Positions 1 through 5,509 of a DNA stretch of 5,509 nucleotides are shown here, piece after piece; within the stretch, counting starts at the first letter, position 1; each line of letters starts with the position of its first letter. The notes below the pieces were generated by a model. That model ran no database searches and was not told where the DNA came from. It saw only the letters and a list, made by a program, of their open reading frames with translations. Location: positions 1 through 5,509 of the forward strand of contig WTIB01000068.1 in NCBI GenBank assembly GCA_011522905.1. The letters are read 5' to 3'. The stretch is from Crocinitomicaceae bacterium. GTDB lineage: Bacteria; Bacteroidota; Bacteroidia; Flavobacteriales_D; Crocinitomicaceae. A program made the translations under genes and the position numbers.

Positions 1-1
1 G

Positions 2-649
2 TATAAGTATGATAAACTAAATAAAGCATATGAGGGACATTTCTCCTTTGAGAGAACTAGGTTTGGATCAATTAAAATCGATGTTTTGGATCGTGACCCG
101 AAACTGGCTGCAAGAATGGCTAATGAGATTGTAAGTCTAATTGATACCGTTAAAAACAATATAATTAGGAAAAGAACACTCCCTGCTTTTGAGATTACCA
201 AAAGAAAAAAAGAGCAACTTGAAAATGAAATCAATGCCTTATTAAATGAGATGGATAGCTTATCCAAACTCGGGGTAGTTTCGCTTGATGTACGGTCAAG
301 ACTTTTTCAAGCCTTAGTGGATTCAAAAAACCCTCAGGAAAAGAAATTACTGCAAAAGAAGATTGAAATTAATTCACTTTTGGGGTCAACTTTCGATGGT
401 CTAGAAAGAAAAAGAAATGAAAAAATAACAAAACTAGAAGATTTTAAAGTGGCTTATGAACAAGCAGAATCTGATGCTGCAACAGATTTTAGCCATAAGT
501 TTGTTGTTCAAAGAGCGACAGTTGCCGATAAAAAAGACCAACCAAAAAGATTAATAATCACAATTATCGCAGCTATTGGTTCCTTCATTTTTATTGTCTT
601 TTCTCTTCTTCTCATTGATCGTTACAAAGAATTAAAGCTGAAGTCATAG
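2..649 (+). CDS. wzz: Wzz-type polysaccharide co-polymerase / chain-length determinant, C-terminal part (5' partial)
   Basis: The reading frame is open from the left edge, so the true start lies upstream; the TTG at 86 is an internal Leu codon (GTT TTG GAT, V-L-D), not a start. The 215 visible residues contain the typical family stretch I-x-V-x-D-x-DPxLAARMANEIVSLID (about residues 24-48). A long charged, coiled-coil-prone periplasmic region follows (about 60-165), then a basic/Pro juxtamembrane segment (DKKDQPKR), a C-terminal transmembrane helix (about 184-205) and a short basic cytoplasmic tail. This is the layout of Wzz/PCP inner-membrane proteins, whose periplasmic coiled coils form oligomers that set the chain length of O-antigen or exopolysaccharide. 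No cytoplasmic tyrosine-kinase domain follows the last helix, so it is not a fused Wzc-type protein. The next gene, an O-antigen ligase/polymerase, starts 3 bp after the stop, which fits a shared operon and function. The missing N-terminus should hold the first helix and the rest of the Wzz domain. The family is well supported; the polysaccharide it serves is unknown. Confidence 0.88.
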   Translation, partial: YKYDKLNKAYEGHFSFERTRFGSIKIDVLDRDPKLAARMANEIVSLIDTVKNNIIRKRTLPAFEITKRKKEQLENEINALLNEMDSLSKLGVVSLDVRSRLFQALVDSKNPQEKKLLQKKIEINSLLGSTFDGLERKRNEKITKLEDFKVAYEQAESDAATDFSHKFVVQRATVADKKDQPKRLIITIIAAIGSFIFIVFSLLLIDRYKELKLKS

Positions 650-652
650 TCA

Positions 653-2089
653 ATGGCCGGTGTAAATAAAATCGGTTTATTAATAGGTGCAGTAGCTCTA
701 GCTGTTCTCTTTGGTCTTTTAAATGCCATGAATCTTGAGTATTTAGGGTTTTTTCCTATTGCACTTTTATTTATTTATCTGGCCATTTTCGAAACCGAAA
801 AGTTCTTCTTATCTATTGCATTTTTAACTCCTTTATCTGTAAATATAGAAGAGTATACAGATAGCTTTGGACTATTTTTACCCACTGAGCCCCTATTGTT
901 TGGTCTCATGATTTTTTTTCTTTTCCTTCAAATTAGAATTCCATTTTTAGATAAAAGAATATGGAAAAATCCAATTGTAATTTGTGTACTGGTGTATTTA
1001 TTTTGGCTTATCATTACCTCAATTACAAGTACAGATCCTATCGTTTCATTTAAATCTATATTGGCAAGACTATGGTTCATTATTCCTTTATTGGTTTTTG
1101 GAACTCATTTTTTTAAAAAGCATGAAAATAGAGTTGTTTTTCTATGGCTTTTTATTGTTTCTTGCTCCCTTGTAGTTTGTTTTACATTGATACATCATTC
1201 TATTTATGGATTTGGAGAGGAGGAAGGACATTGGGTAATGTGGCCCTTTTTTAAGGACCATACCATTTATGGAGCGACTGTTGCACTTTGTCTTCCAATT
1301 AGCCTCGCATTATTGAATCAAAAAGGCAGTCCGCCCTTATCGAAAGCCGTCCTAATTCTCTTGAATAGTATTTTAATTACAGGACTAATATTTTCATATA
1401 CAAGAGCAGCTTGGTTAAGTGTTTTTTGCGCTGGAATAATTGGGTTGCTTGTTTATTTTAGGGTTAATTTTAAGTTATTACTTGGGCTTGGGCTTGCACT
1501 AGGATTTATAATTTATGCGCAATGGGATAATATCCAACTGGTTTTGGCAAAAAATAAGCATGAACATACTACCGAAGCTTTTGAAGAAAAAATTCAAAGT
1601 GCAGCTAATGTAACCACAGATGCATCAAATCTTGAGAGAATAAATCGGTGGGATTGTGCATACCAAATGTTTAAGCAAAGACCTGTCTTAGGTTTTGGCC
1701 CAGGAACCTATGCATTTGAATACGCCCCTTTTCAAGACCCCGAAAACCTAACGATTATTTCTACAAACTTTGGAGACATGGGAAATGCGCACAGTGAGTA
1801 TCTGAGTGCGTTATCTGAAAGTGGTTTTATTGGGCTTTTACTTTTTATTTCGATTGTGGCTTCAATCTTCACTTGTGCAATAAAGCTTTATTATAAAACA
1901 CCAAGTCATGAAAATGATATTAAGCTTTTAATTATGGGTATTATCATTTCCTTATCCACTTATTTTATACATGCATTTTTAAATAACTATTTAGATACAG
2001 ATAAAGCGGCTGTTCCTATTTGGGCAATGTGTGCCATGATTATTGCTATGAGTCTCAAGGCTAACGATCAATCCATAGTGCAGGATTAA
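653..2089 (+). CDS. O-antigen ligase / Wzy-type polymerase family membrane protein (Wzy_C)
   Basis: A 478-residue polytopic inner-membrane protein with about ten or more hydrophobic segments. The first spans about residues 6-25, which supports the ATG at 653 rather than the next Met at residue 26. Diagnostic signatures are a DHTIYGA motif after a Trp/Phe-rich stretch (about 194-208), a TRAAWLS motif with the conserved Arg at 251, and a large extracytoplasmic loop (about 291-390). That loop carries RPVLGFGPGTY (343-353) and then NAHSEYLSALSESGFIG with His380. These Arg and His elements are hallmarks of the Wzy_C superfamily (WaaL ligases, Wzy polymerases, PglL-type oligosaccharyltransferases), which use polyprenyl-diphosphate-linked glycans as donors. 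The Wzz-type gene 3 bp upstream favours a polymerase, but ligase and polymerase cannot be separated from sequence alone, so no symbol is given. No strong Shine-Dalgarno precedes the start; translational coupling to the upstream gene is likely. The last 29 bp overlap the 3' end of the opposing envC-like gene. Confidence 0.9.
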   Translation: MAGVNKIGLLIGAVALAVLFGLLNAMNLEYLGFFPIALLFIYLAIFETEKFFLSIAFLTPLSVNIEEYTDSFGLFLPTEPLLFGLMIFFLFLQIRIPFLDKRIWKNPIVICVLVYLFWLIITSITSTDPIVSFKSILARLWFIIPLLVFGTHFFKKHENRVVFLWLFIVSCSLVVCFTLIHHSIYGFGEEEGHWVMWPFFKDHTIYGATVALCLPISLALLNQKGSPPLSKAVLILLNSILITGLIFSYTRAAWLSVFCAGIIGLLVYFRVNFKLLLGLGLALGFIIYAQWDNIQLVLAKNKHEHTTEAFEEKIQSAANVTTDASNLERINRWDCAYQMFKQRPVLGFGPGTYAFEYAPFQDPENLTIISTNFGDMGNAHSEYLSALSESGFIGLLLFISIVASIFTCAIKLYYKTPSHENDIKLLIMGIIISLSTYFIHAFLNNYLDTDKAAVPIWAMCAMIIAMSLKANDQSIVQD

Positions 2090-3326
2090 GACTTTTTGTT
2101 GAGGTTCCACTAACTAAGTGTAATTCAAAGTGTAATATCCCAAGTGAGTTGTCCTCACTTAAAATGGTTCCAATTTTTTGCTTTGTAGACACCTTGTCTC
2201 CTTTTGATACCATGGTTTCCTTTAAGTTACTATACACAGTTCGATAATTGCCATGCTTTAGGATTACGACTTTTCCGGAGCCAGGTATTGTAAACACACT
2301 CGTTACTTCTCCTTCAAAGATTGCTCTAACTTGAGAATTTGATGGACATGATATATCGATTCCATTGTTATCGGTATATACACCGCTTAAGGTTGGATGC
2401 TGATTTCTTCCGAATTTTTCAGTAATAGAACCTTTAGTAACTGGCCAAGGCAATGCTCCTCTATTGTTTTGGAATTTCTTACTACTGATTTTCCCCTCAG
2501 AAGATTGATCTGTAAAGTCTTGGGTTGTTGAAGAAACATCTTCCCCATTTTTTCTTGCGGCTTCTCTTCTACGTCGTTCTGCCTCTTTTCGCTTTCTTTC
2601 AATTTCTTCAAGTTCCCGTTTTATGACCTCATCTATCTTCTTTTTTATGGCCTGCTTTTTAATTTCATTTTTCCTAATTTCAGCGAGTAAAATACTCTCC
2701 TCCTTTTGAATTTTCTCCAAAACTTCCATCTTTTTACCCCTGTCAATTTCAATTGCTTCTCGTTCGAGCCTTTTTTCAATTAATGTCTCCTCTTTTTTCT
2801 TTTTTTCTATTTCGATAGCTTGAATTTCATCTTTAATTTTTAGTTGATCTTGAATAATCAAAGCAGCTTGCTTTTTATGAAGTGCGGAAACACTTTTTAA
2901 ATATTTATTTCTTTTTTGAGCCTCATAATAACTATCGGCAGAAAGAACAAACATGATTTGTCCGTTTTTATTTCGGTTTTTATAGGCATATAAAACCATC
3001 TCCTTATATTGAGCTTTAAGCTTTTCCATTCTCTTGGTTAATGCCTGAACCTTTTCCTGTTTTTCCGATATGTATACATCTGCCATCTTCACCTGATTGT
3101 CATAAACCTTAAGTAGCGCTTCTCGACTTTGTATTTGGTTTTCAATCAGCTTTAACTCATTGATAGAAGCCTCTCTATTTGACGTTACTTGTTTTAATAA
3201 GCTTTTAGTATTCGTGATTTTTTTCTCAAGTTTCTTTTGCTCTCTTTTAAGCTTGTCAGTTTTAGATTGAGGTGTTACTGCAAATGACAGTCCAACAAAT
3301 AAAATTAAACTAATTACACGGATCAT
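2061..3326 (-). CDS. envC: EnvC-like murein hydrolase activator (coiled coil + degenerate LytM/M23 domain)
   Basis: A 421-residue secreted protein. Residues 1-16 form a signal peptide (hydrophobic core, likely cleavage after SFA). Residues about 20-260 are a very Lys/Glu-rich coiled coil; in the middle is the EnvC-typical segment YAYKNRNKNGQIMFVLSADSYYEAQKRNKYLK (113-144). After a polar linker (261-288), residues about 291-421 form a LytM (peptidase M23) domain ending in NPALWIDR. Aligned to active M23 enzymes, the first zinc His of HxGxD is Asn320 (Asp324 kept), the His of the YxHL motif is Asn367, and the first His of HxH is Ile397 (His399 kept). This degenerate site matches EnvC/NlpD-type activators that switch on N-acetylmuramoyl-L-alanine amidases during septum splitting. 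Activation of an amidase here is inferred from the family; no amidase gene is in the window. The ATG lies 17 bp inside the preceding lipoprotein gene, indicating coupled translation. The 3' end overlaps the convergent membrane-protein gene by 29 bp. Confidence 0.92.
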   Translation of the reverse strand: MIRVISLILFVGLSFAVTPQSKTDKLKREQKKLEKKITNTKSLLKQVTSNREASINELKLIENQIQSREALLKVYDNQVKMADVYISEKQEKVQALTKRMEKLKAQYKEMVLYAYKNRNKNGQIMFVLSADSYYEAQKRNKYLKSVSALHKKQAALIIQDQLKIKDEIQAIEIEKKKKEETLIEKRLEREAIEIDRGKKMEVLEKIQKEESILLAEIRKNEIKKQAIKKKIDEVIKRELEEIERKRKEAERRRREAARKNGEDVSSTTQDFTDQSSEGKISSKKFQNNRGALPWPVTKGSITEKFGRNQHPTLSGVYTDNNGIDISCPSNSQVRAIFEGEVTSVFTIPGSGKVVILKHGNYRTVYSNLKETMVSKGDKVSTKQKIGTILSEDNSLGILHFELHLVSGTSTKSLNPALWIDR

Positions 3327-4128
3327 AACTTTCAGGGATAATTAAGGACAATTTTCTTGGTGAGTTAATTTTCAACTTATTAAATAATAGTTTTATTTCT
3401 GCCGAGGTTTTTGGACCTGTTAGAGAAACCATCATTTCTTTTGGGTATAATCGCCCTTCTTTTTCTTGCCAATCATTGTATTTTATGTCAATTTTAAATG
3501 AATCTGATGGGCTGTAAATTTGTGTTGAAGAAAGACCATTTCCCTTTGCATTTAATTTATATGTATAAATTAGGTTTGACTTGTTGCGCTTTTCACTTTT
3601 TTTCTGCCCGCGTTTTTTGTGAGATGATAGAATATACTCATATGGAGTACTTAATACGTGATACTTCCCTCGCTCAATATAACCAATTGGTAAACCAAAT
3701 ATTAGTTCTTGAATGTTCTCAAAAGACAATTCAATTCCCCATAATTCAGAGTATTCGGAAATGAATTTATTTGTATAGCATTTGTCTTTTTTATTTACAA
3801 TTGTGATCTTCTGAGTATCTAAATAAGCTGTAAAAACAGGAATTGCAGCATAAGACAAAATGGTACTGAGCGCTGAGTCCTCGACAATATTCACGGAAGA
3901 CTTAAAAGAAACCTTGCGATCTTCATCCGCATAAGACACTTTAATTTTGGAATAAAAATAATTAGGTCGCATGGCGTGCAGGCTATCCATTTTTTGAACA
4001 AACATTTTCTCTTTAAGCCTTGGCAGCTTTTGTGGTTTCTCTCCCATTTCAACCCACTGTCGAGAACAAGAGGTGATTACCATTAAAAGTATGAGGCCCA
4101 ATATTGCTTTATTCAAAAAATGCTTCAT
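3310..4128 (-). CDS. DUF4292-family lipoprotein
   Basis: A 272-residue predicted lipoprotein. The N-terminus is MKHFLNKAILGLILLMVITSC: a basic start, a hydrophobic core and a lipobox (I-T-S-C) placing the lipidated Cys at 21. The body matches the pattern I recall for the Bacteroidota family DUF4292: MRPNYFYSKIKV (53-64), an amphipathic beta-rich stretch with VEDSALSTILSY (82-93), DTQKITIVNKKDKCY (104-118), LSFENIQELIFGLPIG (134-149) and a C-terminal IPESYDP. The fold is probably a LolA/LolB-like half barrel, but that rests on memory of the family rather than on visible motifs. The biochemical function is unknown; an outer-membrane, periplasm-facing location is likely. A very basic insert (about 168-183, rich in Lys/Arg) lies between two strands. 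The gene overlaps the upstream TPR gene by 20 bp and the downstream envC-like gene by 17 bp, so it is firmly part of this operon. Its start has an A-rich leader instead of a Shine-Dalgarno. Family assignment is good; role is open. Confidence 0.85.
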   Translation of the reverse strand: MKHFLNKAILGLILLMVITSCSRQWVEMGEKPQKLPRLKEKMFVQKMDSLHAMRPNYFYSKIKVSYADEDRKVSFKSSVNIVEDSALSTILSYAAIPVFTAYLDTQKITIVNKKDKCYTNKFISEYSELWGIELSFENIQELIFGLPIGYIERGKYHVLSTPYEYILSSHKKRGQKKSEKRNKSNLIYTYKLNAKGNGLSSTQIYSPSDSFKIDIKYNDWQEKEGRLYPKEMMVSLTGPKTSAEIKLLFNKLKINSPRKLSLIIPESYDPCN

Positions 4129-5509
4129 TCTTTATTTTTTTATCTAAGAGATCACTTTCTGCGCCAAGTTTTTGAGCCGTTTTCCAGTATAAAATGGCCT
4201 TTGTAATGTTATTTTTTTTTGCGTACACATCACCAAGTCTTTCATTTAAAATTGGGGAGTTTTGGTCCTTTTCCAATAATTCACTAAATATAATTTCAGA
4301 CTCATCATACTGCTCCTTTTTGAAATTAAGATCTCCTTTAAGGAGCTCTAAATCAAAGTTTGTTCCATTTTTTGAAATTAGCTCTTGAATCATGTTCAGT
4401 CCTAAATCCAGATATACGTTATTTTCATATAAGCGAAGACAAAAATTAAATTTCAGATAGTCATTCTCCTTTGCTGTTTCAATGGCTTTTAAATATTCTT
4501 TTTTTGCATCAGAAAACAGACCAAGGCCGAAATAGGATTCTGCAATTTGCCCCTGTAAATCAGATCGTAATATAGCGTCATTTACCAATGTAAAAAGACC
4601 TTCTTTAGCATACCTTTGAGCTAATGAAAATTGACCATTTTGATTTAAAGCTACACTCAACATATAGTAAGGAAGAGATTTAAGTGGGAATGTTTTTACA
4701 ACCGTTTGACCCTTATCGATAAGCTTTTCCCAGCTTTTAGAATCATAAAGAAGATACAAAAGCCTTTCCCAATTTGAGTAACTCCCTGGGTTAATTTCTG
4801 TTGCCAATTCAAAACAATTTAAGGCATCCTCTATGGCCTTGTCTTGAAGATAAATATCACCAAGAAAAAGTAATATTGTGTCATTATCATTGTAGCTTTT
4901 CTTAACCAGTTTGAGTATTGAATTCAAATTACTGTCGTTCTTGTATTGTTTAAAAAAAACTAATGCCTCCTTTAGCTCATCCGTTTTAATGTTTTCCGAT
5001 AAAATTGCTCGATTATAATACTCAGCTGCCTTCTTTAAATTGCTTTTTTCAACCTCAAATTGTGCTAAGAGAATGAGGCCATATCCATTTTTAGGGTCTA
5101 AATCAACCAATGCGTTCAAGTATTCCATCCCTTGATCTATTTTCCCCAAATTCAAATAAAAATCCACAAGAGTCGCAATGATATATTGATTATTTGGTTC
5201 TTTTTTTAAAACGGCTAAGAGCTCGTTTTCTGCCTCTTTCAAATTCGAAAGCTTCTTATACCATTCATGCTTCTTTATGGACGCTTCAACTCTTGTTCCA
5301 ATATTTTTTTCCAACAATTCCAATACTGAAATGGCTTTTTTTAGATTACCCAATAACTCCCAAGATAAAGCGCATTCATAATAGTAGTTCGCATTGGTGG
5401 GGCGCTTACTGATGATGCCTTCAAAAACATTAGCTGACTTTTCGTAATCCCCTGTCTCTCTATACATGTAACCCAATTCTATTTGATAATATAAATTTGC
5501 ATCATCAAG
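4109..5509 (-). CDS. TPR-repeat protein, 5' partial
   Basis: The frame runs open to the right edge, adding at least LDDANLYYQIE before the TTG codon at 5476. That TTG (Leu, in IELGYMYRETGDY) lies inside a repeat and is not a credible start. The 466 visible residues are almost entirely helical, with about 12-13 units of roughly 34 residues. Clear examples are LGYMYRETGDYEKSANVFEGI near the visible N-terminus, LGDIYLQDKAIEDALNCFELATEINP in the middle and LGDVYAKKNNITKAILYWKTAQKLG near the C-terminus; they show the usual Gly/Ala/Tyr/Pro TPR spacing. The C-terminal LGDVY...A..YW..A..LG form is common in Bacteroidota envelope TPR proteins. The protein is probably a protein-protein interaction scaffold; an N-terminal signal peptide or lipobox would lie outside the window, so location is unknown. 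Its stop overlaps the lipoprotein start by 20 bp, making it the first visible gene of the operon that ends in the envC-like gene. No catalytic domain is seen. TPR class is confident; function is not. Confidence 0.88.
   Translation of the reverse strand, partial: LDDANLYYQIELGYMYRETGDYEKSANVFEGIISKRPTNANYYYECALSWELLGNLKKAISVLELLEKNIGTRVEASIKKHEWYKKLSNLKEAENELLAVLKKEPNNQYIIATLVDFYLNLGKIDQGMEYLNALVDLDPKNGYGLILLAQFEVEKSNLKKAAEYYNRAILSENIKTDELKEALVFFKQYKNDSNLNSILKLVKKSYNDNDTILLFLGDIYLQDKAIEDALNCFELATEINPGSYSNWERLLYLLYDSKSWEKLIDKGQTVVKTFPLKSLPYYMLSVALNQNGQFSLAQRYAKEGLFTLVNDAILRSDLQGQIAESYFGLGLFSDAKKEYLKAIETAKENDYLKFNFCLRLYENNVYLDLGLNMIQELISKNGTNFDLELLKGDLNFKKEQYDESEIIFSELLEKDQNSPILNERLGDVYAKKNNITKAILYWKTAQKLGAESDLLDKKIKNEAFFE

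Noticed and set aside
86..88. TTG as the start of the Wzz-type gene
   Set aside because: The frame stays open to base 2 and the upstream residues (RFGSIKIDVLDRDP) are part of the conserved family sequence, so the gene is simply cut by the window edge.
650..652. Possible regulatory site between the two polysaccharide genes
   Set aside because: The gap is only 3 bases; there is no room for a promoter and the upstream region is coding.
912..919. T8 run followed by pyrimidine-rich sequence
   Set aside because: It encodes I-F-F-L in a transmembrane helix; Phe/Leu codons in an AT-rich genome explain it and there is no upstream hairpin.
984..1175. Short open frame inside the O-antigen ligase/polymerase gene, same strand
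   Set aside because: It lies fully within a well-supported gene in another frame and shows no independent domain or start signal; hydrophobicity is inherited from the host gene. Similar short frames at 2387-2611, 3498-3764, 4194-4388 and 5194-5412 were rejected for the same reason.
1481..1498. Short tandem repeat CTTGGG CTTGGG CTTGCA
   Set aside because: It encodes L-G-L-G-L-A in a membrane helix; two exact hexamers and one imperfect copy are too few to treat as a functional repeat.
2500..3250. Strongly purine-biased (A/G on the coding strand) stretch that could look like low-complexity or repeat DNA
   Set aside because: It is the Lys/Glu/Arg-rich coiled coil of the EnvC-like protein; the codon content explains the bias and no exact repeat unit is seen.
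5474..5476. TTG as the start of the TPR gene
   Set aside because: The frame continues to the right edge and the upstream residues (LDDANLYYQIE) complete the first helix of a TPR, so this is an internal Leu codon.

Overview
The window looks like a piece of a chromosome from a low-GC member of the Bacteroidota, plausibly Flavobacteriales or a relative. The evidence is the AT-rich composition, A-rich leaders without strong Shine-Dalgarno sequences, a DUF4292-type lipoprotein, and the compact order TPR protein > DUF4292 lipoprotein > EnvC-like protein, which I recall as a recurrent neighbourhood in that phylum. The exact taxon cannot be read from the sequence. Both ends cut through a gene. The window is almost entirely coding: the only intergenic DNA is 3 bases.

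Left half, plus strand (2-2089): the end of a surface-polysaccharide locus. It holds the C-terminal part of a Wzz-type polysaccharide co-polymerase (chain-length regulator) and, 3 bp later, a complete polytopic O-antigen ligase/polymerase (Wzy_C family) protein. Together they would polymerise or transfer a lipid-linked glycan on the periplasmic side of the inner membrane, with the Wzz protein influencing chain length.

Right half, minus strand (5509-2061): a three-gene cell-envelope operon. In transcription order it encodes a long TPR-repeat protein (5' end outside the window), a DUF4292 outer-membrane-type lipoprotein and an EnvC-like murein hydrolase activator. Consecutive genes overlap by 20 bp and 17 bp, which suggests one transcript and coupled translation. 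The EnvC-like protein has a degenerate LytM/M23 domain, so it should activate amidases rather than cut peptidoglycan itself.

The two transcription units converge tail to tail and overlap by 29 bp at 2061-2089, so there is no space for a conventional intergenic terminator. I see no RNA genes, mobile elements, CRISPR arrays, integration sites or promoters, and nothing that amounts to a new system. The points worth a second look are the convergent overlap across a conserved EnvC motif, the pattern of lost zinc/catalytic residues in EnvC, and the unexplained lipoprotein and TPR partners.
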